Positions 36,001 to 47,516 of a stretch of DNA of 64,000 bases are shown here, piece by piece (the first letter of the stretch is position 1; each line of letters starts with the position of its first letter). Origin of the DNA: Caenorhabditis elegans (taxonomy: Eukaryota; Nematoda; Chromadorea; Rhabditida; Rhabditidae); the NCBI RefSeq assembly GCF_000002985.6, contig NC_003280.10:3840501-3904500 (forward strand), written 5' to 3'. The notes under the pieces are model-generated. The model had not been told where the DNA came from. It did no database searches and saw only the letters and a list, made by a program, of their open reading frames with translations. The position numbers were made by a program, and so were the translations under genes.

Positions 36001-36637
36001 AGTAGATTTTGATTTCCGAGAACCTGAAAAAAGTTTGCTTTTGAAAGTAAAGGCACCCGACATCTACCGGGCTCAAATTTCGTTCAACTTACTTTGATAG
36101 TTTTTGCCTCCTTACACTTCTCGTAGAGTAGCTTCATGGAATTTTCAGATTTTGAGGTGGAACTTTGGTTTTTGTGTAGAAAATCTGAAATGATAGGTAC
36201 TATAGCTTGAACAGGCGCCTCTGCTCACCTCTAATCAATCTTTTGACAATTTGCTGCTTCTGTGCAGTTCTGGAGCCATCTATCACGTTGTGCTCGTTGT
36301 ATTTCCCACATGCGGCCTGATAGAAGTTCTCGCACGGATCGACGGATGGGTCTTGGAAGTTGAGCTGAAAATAAGGTTTTCATGCCTACCTGCCTGCCTA
36401 CCTGCCTAGACCTACCAATTGATGAACCAGTGTTATACATTCTGGAGTCAGGCACATAGGCTTCGGTTTTGGGCTAGCCGAACTGGTTGAGTGATTGGAG
36501 CAGTTTTCAGAAACTTCACCACCAATTTTTCCGGCTTCAAGTAAAAGTACTAGAGGCAGAATGACGATTATGGGTACAGCCAGGATTATTATAACTGTGA
36601 CAAACGAATTTTTGCTTATTATTTCTATTTTTGACAT
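33041..36637 (-). CDS. Neprilysin-like M13 zinc metallopeptidase, possibly disrupted
   Basis: Minus-strand exons: 36637-36416, 36364-36229, 36184-36093, 36023-35915, 35864-35737, 35679-35578, 35513-~35422, ~35340-35254, 35014-34877, 34852-34598, 34551-34392, 34374-34094, 33422-33264 and 33214-33041. It is a type II ectoenzyme: membrane anchor (VTVIIILAVPIIVILPLVLLL), then DPCENFYQAACGKY, STWLNEESKK, ANAFY, the zinc site AHEIGHAFD (HExxH), the third-ligand motif HEISADRFG (ExxxD), and the Cys-containing end CPLGSPMNPKKKCDLF. M13 enzymes cleave extracellular peptides. An 81-bp perfect inverted repeat (35341-35586) covers the end of exon 6, intron 6 and the start of exon 7. Exon 7 then runs into TGA at 35417-35415, and the inverted copy contains no AG acceptor before exon 8, so a normal full-length product looks unlikely. 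An in-frame ATG at 36805 exists upstream; 36637 puts the anchor near the start. Confidence 0.85.
33480..34070. repeat. CTACAGTA-type repeat tract in neprilysin intron
   Basis: Long degenerate array of CACTACAGTA(AC/TC) words filling the intron between the zinc-site exon and the next exon, interrupted by the palindromic element at 33656-33982. Confidence 0.75.
33656..33982. mobile_element. Non-autonomous element with GGCTGTGCGGCTG terminal inverted repeats
   Basis: Ends are GGCTGTGCGGCTG (33656-33668) and its complement CAGCCGCACAGCC (33970-33982). Inside, several CGGCTGTCGGC / GCCGACAGCCG palindromic blocks lie at both sides (33688-33775 and 33933-33975) around an AT-rich core. No coding capacity. 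Target duplication is obscured by the surrounding CACTAC repeats. Confidence 0.7.
35035..35230. repeat. GCTCAG-rich degenerate repeat with hairpin
   Basis: About nine CGCTCAG/TGCTCAGG/AGCTCAG words, ending in a hairpin whose arms are TTGCTCTTGCTCA and TGAGCAAGAGCAA (35174-35204, 5-base loop). It sits in an intron of the neprilysin-like gene. Confidence 0.7.
35341..35586. repeat. Perfect 81-bp inverted repeat (foldback) in neprilysin gene
   Basis: 35341-35421 and 35506-35586 are exact reverse complements by direct reading, separated by 84 bp. The arm comprises the last 9 bases of exon 6, the whole intron 6 and the first 8 bases of exon 7. The loop is the rest of exon 7. Identity over 81 bp including intron sequence implies a recent event. 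Confidence 0.95.
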
Positions 36638-36963
36638 AATTTTTGTGTTAACTCTGGAATATTGCATTAAAACTAGGAGCAAAAAATAAAAATGCATACC
36701 ATTTGCTAAATCTTGAAACGGAGAAATAAATTTGTTTTTCATAAACAACGTTTTTTTTTCGATTTTGACGTTATAATTTTTGAATGATTTATTCTCTCCC
36801 GCCAAAATAATTTCTTCAAAATATTAAATTTCCCGCCAAAAAATTTTTCTCAGAAAAATTAACTATTTTATTTAAATGTAATGATAACTGGATCAATGGA
36901 ATTAAATGGAATTAAAGTCAGATTATTAAAATTTAAAAAAAACTACAACATAAAATTAAGCTT

Positions 36964-37396
36964 CTAGAGTTTCCTGCTCTTCTGCTGAGCTCTGACGTCA
37001 TCGATATTTTCTCCGCCGACAGCCACGCGAATCACCAACTCCTCGAGCTCACTTGTGGCTTTGAATGCTCCTTCCAGACGCTTTCTGACTTCCTAAATTA
37101 GACTTTTCAAATAATTTTCAACTTTTCAGTTTATCACCTACCACTTTGTACGAAGTTCTTCCCAAATTCAAAATAGTATTCAGGTTATGAGATAAGGATC
37201 TGACAGGCTTTTTGAGCTCCTCAATGGCGGAGGTTTTCTGGAAAAATTGGAGTAAAATAAAAGAAATATTTTAAAAAAATTCACAAACCGGATTTTGTAG
37301 CAAAGTTTGAAGGCATCTTAGTTTGCCCTCAATATTTTGCATTTCTCTGGAAGAGAGCAATCGTGGAGTTCTAGGAGTTGTGGTAGCAGAAGTCAT
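36964..37396 (-). CDS. Small uncharacterised protein, 110 residues
   Basis: Three exons (37396-37289, 37237-37142, 37092-36964) give 110 residues ending QQKSRKL. The protein is hydrophilic and mostly helical in character (REMQNIEGKLRCLQTLLQ; VRKRLEGAFKATSELEELV), with no signal peptide or membrane segment, so a soluble intracellular, perhaps coiled-coil subunit is plausible. I do not recognise the family. It lies upstream of the neprilysin-like gene on the same strand, about 330 bp from its start. That spacing is larger than the ~100 bp typical of nematode operons, so co-transcription is uncertain. A second copy of its last exon is at 32842-32938. Frame and splice sites are intact. Confidence 0.72.
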
Positions 37397-38129
37397 TTTA
37401 AGAGAACAAAAAAAAATAGATAAGAGGGGTAGTTGTGAATGAGGCAATAACCTATTCAAGATACGCAAATGCACAATTGTAGGCCACATTGTCTCCTAAC
37501 TTGGTTCATATGGCTGTAACGCCGGCCTGGCTATTTTATGGACGCAAAATCAGTCGATAATATCTGTGTGTTCCGTTTTAGAATTGTCGTCGTTCACGAA
37601 AACAACTGTTGGTGGGAAACAATATTTATAAGACACGGAAAAACCCTATTCACATAATTTTTAGAACTAAAAATGAATAGTAGAGTGGAGACCAATCAGC
37701 GAGCTGCGGAGGGCGTGATCAACGTCGCTGATTGGTCGCCACTTTTGAAACATTTCTTTTTGCTTATTTTTCAGCTATTTTAAGATTTTAAAAACAAGAA
37801 ATTAAATAGGCAGAACTTTCCGATGAACTCAAGGAAAGCGGAAGTAAATACCAGAAGCCCCTATAGGTACTACTAAATGTTGTTGTTTGAAACCCAAACT
37901 ACAAACTACAAACTACATTATGACTTTATATGTACATATATGAGTAACTCTCAACAGGTTTCTTTAGTTCCTCACTTCAAAATGATGTAAGAACGGGTCT
38001 TAATTAAAACTTTTAATTAGCTATGTATTTCTGTTTTTTTTCTTTATTCTTTGACAAAAAAAGCATAACCTCTAGGAAAATAACATCAGGAATCTGTTAT
38101 TTTTTGATTTTTTTCGCTCCGATTAGCAA
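37397..38129. other. Intergenic, divergent promoters
   Basis: Between the minus-strand small gene and the plus-strand srh gene. Contains a short CAAACTACAAACTACA tract near 37898-37918, matching repeats in the srh intron. 37678-37745 includes an imperfect inverted repeat (GTGGAGACCAATCAGCGA / GATTGGTCGCCAC). No gene is seen. Confidence 0.5.
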
Positions 38130-39391
38130 ATGTCAAATTGTTCCTCAGACGCCACGTACTTTGCCTCCCCAAGTTTTCTATTACTAACAACCCGTATTAT
38201 TACTTGCTTCGAAATTCCAATATGGATATTCGGAGCCTATTGTATTCAATTCAAGACACCCGAGAAAATGAAGTCAGTGAAGGGGCTCATGTTGAATGTG
38301 CACTTTTGGAGCACGATTTCTGACTTGACGATTTGCTGTATCGGAGTGCCGTATCTTCATCTGCCATGTTTAGCTGGGTATGGGCTCGGGCTGGTGCAGG
38401 CTCCAGGGCCATTGCTTTATTTGGGATTTACGTTTTTGGGAGGTGTGTTGAAGTTTATATACATACTTTAACTTTTCGAAAAGACTGGAATTTTACTCGA
38501 AATTTTATGGTTTGTCAGCATAACTACAAACTACAAACTACAAAAAGCTCATGGGGAGACAAAGTTCTTACATAATTTTATAGTATTCTGACCATAACAG
38601 ATTGATCAAAACTGACTAACTTTTTGTAGTTTTGTAGTTTGTAGGTTGTAGTTTGTAGTTTGTAGTTTACAGTTTGTAGTTTCTAGTTTACGGTCTATAG
38701 TTTGTAGTTTGTTTTATGATTTTTTCCAGCCTTCGCTGTCTCCATCATCGCCGTCTATGAAAACCGCCTCCTCACTGTCATCAATCCTACCTCTCGCTGG
38801 CACAAGTTCCGAAAGGCCTACCTACCGCTTATGTGCCTATTCCCTCCCACCTACACCATACCGATTTTCGCTTCACTCCCTGAGCAAGAGCATGCTCGTG
38901 AACATGTCTTGAAATCCATCCCATGTCTTAAAGTGTTTTCTCTGAATTTTCAGGAATTATTCGTTTTGACTCTGAAACCAATTGTACCAGCGATTTGTGG
39001 TGTATTTGCAGCGAGTATCGCAATTTTCCCGATTGTAATATTTTTCACACTAACTTTCCGGCAGCTTTTGAAAAGACAGAAAAACTATAAATACTCCTAT
39101 CGAACTGTGAGAGTTCAAAAAAATTTCCTAGTATCCATGTCATTGCAATTTGTTTTTATCATGACTTTTATGTTTATCCCCTGCGTGCTTTTACTGTATA
39201 TTGTAATTTTCAAGTATCACAATCAAATTCTCAATAACTTTATTATAATTTTGTTCTCATGTTTTGGAACCGGATCTACTGTTGTGATAATATTGGTTTA
39301 TAAGCCCTATAGGGAATTTGCGTTTTTAGTACTTACATGTTCTAGGTCGAGAAAAGTTGAAAATGTTGTTGTACCTGCTATATTAACTTGA
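38130..39391 (+). CDS. Seven-transmembrane chemoreceptor, srh class
   Basis: Two exons, 38130-38442 and 38730-39391, give 324 residues. Class H serpentine receptor features: N-terminal segment then FKTPEKMKSVKGLMLNVHFW and SDLTICCIGVPYLHLP (TM2), AVSIIAVYENRLLTVIN (the xENR motif after TM3), PCLKVFSLN, FRQLLKRQKNYKYS before TM6, and VIILVYKPYREF after TM7. Such receptors are expressed mainly in chemosensory neurons; ligand is unknown. The single intron carries an inverted TACAAAC array. The gene appears intact. Confidence 0.88.
38521..38710. repeat. Inverted ACAAACT / AGTTTGT arrays in srh intron
   Basis: ACTACAAACTACAAACTACA at 38523-38542 and about nine copies of GTAGTTT at 38625-38710 face each other and could pair as a hairpin within the intron 38443-38729. 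Confidence 0.75.
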
Positions 39392-39744
39392 ACGAATAAA
39401 TTTGTAGCAATCAAATTTCTTATTATCAAGCAGGAATTTAATTGGGATAGGCAGGCAGGTAGGCACGTATACCTGAAAAGTTGAGAAGCTAGATTTAACG
39501 ATTAAAGATCAAAATCAAGAACATTTTATTATATTTCAGATTTTCAACACATGAATGATTTCAAGCTTTTCTGTTTTGGTTTAGTGAAACGTGTGATTAT
39601 ATCCCGCCGACTATGTACCTGAAGCATGAAATCAGAGTTATCATTACTCCTAGCTACAACTCCTTAGCGTATATCCCTCGCGTGGGCGGAGCGTGAGCCA
39701 GTTTTTGCTTATAAAACTAATCTTATTTATTGCTCCGTGAAGCA
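39392..39744. other. Intergenic
   Basis: Between srh and nhr genes on the same strand. Holds an AGGCAGGCAGGTAGGCA tract at 39449-39466, a common nematode intergenic/intron repeat. Nothing else is supported. Confidence 0.5.
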
Positions 39745-41599
39745 ATGTCCGAACCTCCGAAGAAGCCATTTGCTTGTGCTATCTGCCGAAACAAGTCAAG
39801 TGGATGCCACTATGGGGTAAGTTTTCCTTGTTGTAGGTTGGAAGGTTGGTAGGCAGGTAGATAGGTAGGCAAGTAGGTAGAATATGAGCAATTCAGGCAT
39901 AATGCATAACTATGAATTAAGATTAATCTCATAAGTTTAGGTACTGTCATGTGATGCTTGCAAGATGTTCTTCAAACGAACTTATTTGATGGAGAAGTAC
40001 TATACATGTAGAAGGCAGGAAAGTTGTTACAATATGGACGGTGGGAACAGTGAGTTAAAAATTTTTGAAATAAAAATAGTTCCGGATAATAAAAATAGTT
40101 CCGGAAGCTACCAAAATGCATTATACATCTAATATGCATAAAACACTGCATGTATTACACATCTCAAATTGTATTTTTGTTCAAATGTGTAATATAGCCC
40201 TCTGCAGGCATGGTGCATAATCAACGTGTTCATTTGTGCTCATTTGTGCCTGTGCTCATTTTAACTTCCGGTCCCACTTTTGATGTTTTTTCGTGATCAC
40301 ACGTACCTGTCTGCCAAAGCGTGACTATATTTATCAAACAACCGGAAGTTCACCTAGAGTTTGTACATATTCTTTCTAAGATTATAGACACATCTTTGGA
40401 AAAATGTAAGATCTCGTTGAACTTTGAAACGGATCATTTTCGAGTTTTGTTAGATGTTTGATAAAGTTTTGGTTTCTGTGGTTTTTATAGGCGCGATCTG
40501 TAGACACAACTGTAGGCACAATTTTTTAAAACTTTTCCAGGAAAATGCAAAGCGTGCCGCTTCAAAAAGTGCCTGGAAGTTGGGATGAACCCTGAACTAT
40601 TTTCTCGCTCCGAATCTCAAATAATCTCAACAAATATCCCCACACAACTAATCACTCAAGACCATCGAAATGCTGAATTTCTGCAAAAGCTGAAAATCTT
40701 GGACAAGACTCGCCATGAAGTGTTCAAGATTATCGACACCTACGAGAATCCGAGTTTCGTAGATCTGGTTCGTCAGGAATCCCGACTCAGTTGTTATCTT
40801 AGGCCGGTAAGTGCATATATGAAATGGCGAAAAAACGTGTGTTTTCAGAAAAATATAAGCTGGGAAAATACAGAACGAAAGTTGAAGCCTTGGGGATCTC
40901 TGGGCATGCTTCTCGCTGTTGAAACTATCAAATCTTTGGATTTTTACCCTAAACTTTTGCTTTCTGATAGAGTAAGTCCTTACTTTACTCGAGGCTTCTA
41001 TGAGCTAAAAACTTTTAGATTCTTCTCCTGGAAACCGTCACTCTGAAAAGTTTCCATCTCTCCGTTGCCTTCGATTCATTCTCGCAGAAAAAGGAAAAAA
41101 TATTGGCGCCCGATGGGTCGGAAATGTTTCCAGACTCGCTTAACAAAATGGACTTTTGTAAGGATCTAATTATGAGATTATTGACAACACCAGTTAAGCC
41201 GTTGATTGCAATGAAATTGACTGAAACGGAGTACCTGCTGCTGGGCATCATTGTGATCTGTAATCCAGGTGAGGAGGGAGCCTACCTGCCTGCCTACCTA
41301 CCTATGTACCTACATTTTCTTTTTCAGAAATCGACGGCCTATCCCCCTCGGGAAAAGCGATAATCACCGCATTCCTCCAAAAAACTATTAATGTTCTTCT
41401 CCAGTTCTGCCTCATCAACAATCCTAGATCTGCTCCTAGTCGACTTTTAGAGATAATTTCTATCAATCAGATCCTGAATCGGCAGTTCCACGCAAGCTAC
41501 AAGCTATTTGATGCTCTGCGGAAACAATGGGACCCGACAATGAGCTTCCAAAAAGTTTTGGTAGAAAGTTGCAAAACGAGGGGATATGATTTGAGTTAG
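39745..41599 (+). CDS. Nuclear hormone receptor
   Basis: Exons 39745-39816, 39941-40049, 40541-40806, 40849-40971, 41019-41268 and 41328-41599 give 363 residues. The DNA-binding domain is complete: CAICRNKSSGCHYG, LSCDACKMFFKRTY (canonical CDACKxFFKR P-box region), TCRRQESC and RKCKACRFKKCLEVGM. The ligand-binding domain is of the nematode-expanded type, with PWGSLGMLLAVETIKSL, a TETEYLLLGIIVICNP helix, and the C-terminal NRQFHASYKLFDALRKQW. Unlike the mirrored copies at 8.6-27.7 kb it has a conventional P-box and a different exon plan, so it belongs to a separate nhr subfamily. It is predicted to be a nu­clear transcription factor; ligand unknown. AATAAAG near 41661 may be its poly(A) signal. 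Confidence 0.9.
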
Positions 41600-41959
41600 A
41601 GACAATTATTATAACTTGTCCTTATGATTTGAAATCTATTTTAGTGTGTAGAGTTTGTTCTAATAAAGTTTGTTTTTCTGTTTGTACATCAAACTTATTT
41701 GAGTGATCAACCGCAGACATCAGGTCCAAAATAACAAAAATGAAAATTTCTAGTAGACTTCCTGCCACAAACAAGATGTGAAATATGTGGTATAAACCTT
41801 TAACCGAATACATGAAAAGTTTTCAGAATCCCTGTGAAATTCCCAGCTAAAGTTGTAATCAGAAAGGTACTGTATCTTCTACGAGCCGCCTAATGGAAAA
41901 GGTCTCTATTTTGAGAGCTCATGTCGTCAAAAATGGACTCGCGAAATGTCGGGCGCTGT
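41600..41959. other. Intergenic before LINE-1 copy
   Basis: 3' flank of the nhr gene. On the minus strand 41813-41622 is open and encodes a hydrophobic stretch (YHIFHILFVAGSLLEIFIF), which I cannot assign; it could be a relic of a membrane-protein exon. Confidence 0.4.
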
Positions 41960-44430
41960 ATATACTGTCATTGTTGCCATTATATCCTCGGTGATTTTAA
42001 CCTACCCCAGTTCAAGTGGAATCCCAGTGGTTGTACAAATCCTTCAATGCAACTCATCAATTTCATGACTTCTGGAAACTTATCACAAATGGTCACGCGT
42101 CCGTCAAGAATATCTAATTCCGGAACGAAAAACTTCCTTGATCTTATCTTCACAAACGTGCCTGAAACGATAACCCACTGTGATCTACTTCCCAATTTTC
42201 TGCTCTCGGATCACCTCTCGATATCGTTCACACTTCAAATGCATACGAGACGAACCAACAAAAAGATTGCTGATTCAACCGAGCCTCGCATTCTATTTCG
42301 AAAATGCAACTTCCGGGAACTGAATGCACATTTAAGCTCATTCAATTGGGAACGTCAACTCTCGTATTTCTCAAGCACCGATACCAAGCTCAATCACTTC
42401 TTGAAGCTTTTTAATGAATTGATTAGGTTCTACACGCCTACCTCGCCAGTACGGTATTATAAAACCACAAGTGATAAGTCACGTATTCGTAAAACCGTAA
42501 AACGAAACATCCCACTCGTGACTGCCGTCAACTTCAAGAAGCGAGTGAAACGTGAATTGAAATTCATCAAGAGAAAACTCGCCAAACAGGAATATGATGT
42601 TGTAAACTCCAAAAGCCCGCGTTCACTATTCCAGTTCATCAAGAAGAGAATTTCCTATTCTCCCCCATTGACCTGTCTCACAAAAGAAGATGTAATAATT
42701 ACGGACCCAGCCCAGATGTGCAATGAGTTCATCCGTACATTTGCAAAATCGTTCACTCCCGAGTGTGATCCTTTCCCCGCATTGCCAGCTCGTCAACCGC
42801 ACAAATACTCAATCGATTTCTCGCCGATAAGAATTGCAGGGATTATCACGAAACTGGCTCCAAAAATCGGGTTCTCAACCGACGTCATCAATTTCTTCAT
42901 ACTCAAGAAGTGCTGCCATTCCATATCAGTTCCCTTGTCATTAATATTCTCCGATTCATTCAACTGTGGAAAGTTTCCTTCGTCATTCAAATCGTCAATT
43001 GTGATCCCCGTTCATAAAAAAGGCTCCTTGACCGACTGTAACAACTTCCGCCCAATCTCTCTCACGCATTCAATTTCCCGACTTTTTGAAAAAGTGGTTA
43101 TCACTTCCCTAAAAAGAGAGTTCCACTCGAATATCTCCAGTCAACAATACGGGTTTCAAAACTCCAGATCTTGCACCCTAGCACTTCTGGAATCCACCTC
43201 ACTGATCCACAGAATCCTGAGCACCAGAAACAAGTATGTCGATGTGATTTATCTGGACATCAAGAAGGCATTCGACACTGTGCCGCACAATTTGCTCGTC
43301 CTTAAACTTCAAAACTATCTTTGATCCAAAAACATGCTCATGGTTCAGCTCCTTTCTCAACCAAAGGACTTCAAGAGTCAAAGTTGGAAACCAAATTTCT
43401 CAAGACACTCTACATGTCACTTCAGGAGTGCCCCAAGGAACAGTAGCTGGACCGTACCTCTTCCTAATCTATATAAATGATTTGCTCGATCAATTCCCTC
43501 CCGACGTCCAGGTGTTTGCATTTGCAGACGATTTGAAAGTTGTAGGGGATAATCACCAAAGCATCCAAGAAAGTGCTAATATTGTGGCACGCTGGTGTGA
43601 TATATGGAAACTACAGCTTGCAGAGAACAAATCGGCTGTTGTACACTTTGGGAGGAATAATCCAAAATTCGACTACTCCATCAATGGAGTCAGCATCAGG
43701 AAGCACAACAGTTTCAGTGATCTAGGAATAGTGATTGATGATAACCTGAAGTTTGAGAAACACATTATCTCAATCTCAAATGCCGCTTTACTGAAATGCC
43801 GCCAGCTGCTTCGATCATTCCAGTCTTCCAATGCTCAATTCTATTTCAAACTGTACAACACCTATGTCAGACCAATCCTGGAATATGGTTGCGAGATTTT
43901 TCACCCGTCCACTATTGCCCTTTCAGATAAACTAGAGTCCCCACTTCGCTTCTTTTCACGTAAAGTGTTTCAAAGATGTAATCTGAAATTCTCATCCTAT
44001 TATGATAGACTTTCCCAATTTGAATTGAAAAGCACCCTCCACAGAAGACTCCTCATGATTCTTAAAACATTCTACAACATTGTCACAAAGTCATATCATT
44101 TTCCATCATTATTCCTCTATGTTAAATGTCCTCGTTCCAAAAGATTTCCATATATGTTATGTTCAACTGGTATACCAAATAAGGGGTTACTACATGCTAA
44201 CCTGTCATTATGGAACCACGTTGCTAGACTGTTGCCTAAAATAATGAGTCCATCGGCTTTTGCTGCGCGTATTAATTCCATCCCCGTGACTTATCTTATC
44301 CCATCCACTTGACCTTTGACTGTTGCCGGTCAAAATTTGGTCACTTTATCTTTTTATCTCAAGATCATTTTATATTGTATTTCGCTTTGATTTGATTTTA
44401 CCTTTAAAACTAGATAAATAAACAAATATA
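41960..44430 (+). mobile_element. 5'-truncated, frameshifted non-LTR retrotransposon
   Basis: It encodes the C-terminal part of an AP-like endonuclease (GDFNLPQFKW, FLDLIFTN, LLSDHLSISF, from about 41985) and a reverse transcriptase ([74 protein letters not shown] with the catalytic FADD). A one-base frameshift near 43320 splits the ORF (a stop follows NYL at 43322-43324, and the frame resumes as [18 protein letters not shown]), so the copy is dead. The second part ends with TGA at 44310-44312, followed by an A-rich tail with AATAAACAAATA at about 44417-44430. The 5' boundary is approximate. The layout fits the CR1/L2-like clade of nematode LINEs, but clade assignment is by general resemblance only. 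Confidence 0.85.
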
Positions 44431-44531
44431 TATTGTTGTAGTGATATTACTAAACCAGTGTAAGTTTCTAATGCATTTGGAATATAAATAGTATATATTT
44501 TAACTTCAAAATTTATTAAAACAATTCACTT

Positions 44532-47516
44532 TCAAATTCTTGTATCACTGGATCTATGATAAGAAACGAAGAATTTCACTTCCGCCGTCTCACTTTCAAA
44601 ATGCAACTTCCGAAATATATTCTGTCGATATGGCTGATGTACCATCAGAATCGCTATACTTGCAATGGAACCATGGCACCCAACAGTTATAGTAACCAGA
44701 TTTGTCATTCTTTGAGTCAATTGGCCCCTTAAAAGTTCAATCGCAAAAATGGTATACGGTAGTGTCGTCACAATAATTGGGACGGATGTTTGAATGATTA
44801 TTCCTACAAAGAAATGACGTTGTTGACGGCGAGTTCGAGAAGATGTAATGTTTGCAGGAGCAATGTAGAGATAATATATTGAGCAACCAACGAAAAAGCC
44901 TGCTTGGAATAACACGAAAATTGCTATGACTGGGACAATTTTTGTCATGAATATACTCGTCCAAAAGGTGTCCAACAGAATAAAAGTGGAGGGCAAGAAA
45001 AATTCTTGTGTTGGACAAGGCTCTATTATCTTCAGGCAGTCTTTTTCTGACTCCGATATTCCCAATCGCTGGAAACACGCCGTAATTATCCCAGTTCCCA
45101 AGAAAGGAAACCCTTCCTCGGCCAGTAATTATAGACCGATCTCATTGACAGATCCATTCGCTCGGATTATGGAACGCATCATTTGTTCCCGTATCCGCTC
45201 TGAATTCTCTCATCTGCTCTCTCCCCATCAGCATGGGTTCTTTAACCGCAGAAGCTGCCCTTCCTCTCTAGTTCGCTCCATCTCACTTTATCACTCGATC
45301 CTCAAAAATGAAAAATCTCTCGACATTCTCTTCTTTGACTTTGCGAAAGCATTTGATAAAGTATCTCACCCAATCCTCCTAAAAAAACTGGCCCTCTTTG
45401 GATTAGACAAACTTACATGCTCTTGGTTCAAGGAATTCCTGCACCACAGAACGTTTTCAGTAAAAATCAATAAATTCGTCTCAAGTAATTTTTACCCCAT
45501 TTCCTCAGGTGTCCCCCAGGGCTCCGTATCTGGCCCCCTTCTCTTTATACTATTTATTAATGACTTGTTGATTGACCTCGAACCGAATATCCATGTCTCA
45601 TGCTTTGCGGACGATATTAAAATTTTTCATCATAATCCCTCTACGATCCAAAATTCTATTGACACTATAGTCAAATGGTCAAAGAAAAACAAACTTCCTC
45701 TTGCTCCTGCCAAATCTTCGGTCCTCTCTCTGGGATCCCGTAACACCAACCACACGTATAGAGTTGATAATGTCCCCATTCTTCCATCCTCCACAGTCCG
45801 CGATTTAGGTCTTATCACTGATTGCAAATTAAACTTTGAACCTCATATCATAAAAATTAGCTGCCTAGCCATGCTAAGGGCTAAGCAAATTCTCAAAGCG
45901 TTCTCTTCTAATTCCCACAAGTTTTATAGCCACTTATTTAAAACCTACGTTGCCCCCATCATTAACTATTGCTCTGAGATCTACTCCCCTTCCCCAAACT
46001 CCTCACTCTCTGCCATACTTGAAAAACCACTAAGGACCTTCACCAAACGTGTCCTGCAAAGATGCAATGTTAAATTCACTTCTTACGAAAACAGACTGTG
46101 CATCATGGATCTTTACTCCACCAGACACACTAGAATTAAAGCTCAAATGAAGCTATTATATAGACTTCTTACCGGTTCTTCACATTTCTCTAAATTAACT
46201 CAGTTTGTAAAGTTCTCTAATTCCAATAGGAGGCCCATGATTCTGGTTAGGAAAGACACATGCACCTCTCATTTCTTTGCCAAATCCATTCCTATTTGGA
46301 ACAATCTTGTCAAAAATATTCCGGTATTTCTCTCCCCTTATCAGTTTTCCAACTTTCTCGATCTCAATATTCCCCGGTATTAATTTTTTTATCCGCTGGT
46401 TCTCTTTGACTTTATTTGGTCTCATCTAACTCATTACCCTCTCTCTCTCTCCTTTCCCATCCCAAACTCGAGACGTACTCTTTCTGGGTTAGTCTCGTTT
46501 TACCGTTTTATTTAACATTCAAAATTCAATTGTACTTTGTAAATTGCATTAGTTATGTTAAAATAAATCAATCAATCAATCAAAAGGCATGTACTTCAGG
46601 GCTTCAAGCTTGGCTTCTTCCTGGTTGCTGGGAGGTCTTGAAAATATGGAGAAAGTTAGAAGCATTGGGATAGACCATAGAAAGATGTAGTATATGATTC
46701 GAGTTCTGGTCTTTTTTATTTTGAATATGTTACTTGAAATAGAACTGCTGCGGCTTTCGAATAAGTGAACGATGGAGAATCCGGTGGCTGGAATTAAAAT
46801 TTTGAGACACGGAATTACTACAAAATGCTAGTTTTTATTGGAACATTGCTTGAACTTTATTGGAACTTTTAGATAAAGCATTTACTTGGTTTTTCTTGCT
46901 TTGTCGAGTGGTCGAATTGGCACATAGCCAAACTCCAGTCAATATTTATCAGATTTAGAATTTGATTACTTCTTATATGTACATGATTCATTCAATCAAT
47001 TGAAAGCTTATTCTAAATATAGAAACGCATTGGAAATTTTTTAAAATGAAGACAAATTTTCTCCAACTAAATTAACTTACAATATGCAGAAAAGTACATG
47101 ATCATGTTCTGCCAAACCATTGAGACTCCGATATAACTCAAAAATCCTACGCCAAGAAATCCCATCGACGGAAAGAACATGTATGGAGTTGTGAGAGTGA
47201 AGAATTGAAAGTCTTGGAATGTGCAACTGGAAATATAAATAATTAGCCGAAAAATATTGAAAAAATTTCCAGAAACTCACAAAAAATGCAAAACCAGCAA
47301 GGGAAACTTCGCGGCGCTCATTTTTCCTGGAGTCCTCTTCAAGATCATGTAGAAAGTGAAGAGTTGAATAGGAGACGCAATACATTGAATTACTCTGTAG
47401 GAGTAGAATAAACTGTCTGATGAAGCAAAGAAACTATCGTCAATTTCGCATTTTGAGTAATTTAAATAATAATATTCAGAGACAGTTTTGGCCATTTTGC
47501 AATCTTTTACAAACAC
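44532..47516 (-). pseudogene. srh-like chemoreceptor gene split by a LINE insertion
   Basis: Exons 47516-47281, 47226-47081, 46787-46584 and, beyond the element, 45020-44532. The product is a serpentine receptor: QLFTFYMILKRTPGKMSAAK, TTPYMFFPSMGFLGVGFLSY, STGFSIVHLFESRSSSI (ENR-like position), RTRIIYYIFLWSIPMLLTF, TRRQQRHFFVGIIIQTSVP, and HGSIASIAILMVHQPYRQN at the end of TM7. The retrotransposon at 45021-46583 interrupts the exon in the extracellular loop after TM4, between MP and CPTQEFF. Removing it and one copy of the 4-bp target duplication gives an uninterrupted frame whose total length (1071 bp from 47516) divides by three. No other lesion is seen, so the insertion appears to be the only inactivating change. 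A start at 47495 is also possible. Confidence 0.9.
45021..46583 (+). mobile_element. 5'-truncated non-LTR retrotransposon with open reverse transcriptase
   Basis: The reverse transcriptase is open without stops from the 5' junction to the TAA at 46381-46383: IPNRWKHAVIIPVPKKGNP, NYRPISLTDPFARIMERI, HQHGFFNRRSCPSSL, FFDFAKAFDKVSHPILL, SGVPQGSVSGPLLFILFINDL, CFADDIKIF (FADD), and the C-terminal FTKRVLQRCNVKFTSYENR. The endonuclease and the N-terminal part of the RT are missing, so it cannot move alone. The 3' end has an AATCAATCAATCAATCAAA tail. Flanks give a 4-bp target duplication AAGG (45017-45020 and 46584-46587). It differs strongly in sequence from the copy at 42-44.4 kb, so it is a different family of the same general clade. 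It is inserted antisense to the host receptor gene. Confidence 0.92.

Noticed and set aside
41622-41813. Minus-strand hydrophobic frame (YHIFHILFVAGSLLEIFIF)
   Set aside because: Could be a relic of a membrane-protein exon, but no neighbouring exons or recognisable motif were found; recorded only as a possibility.
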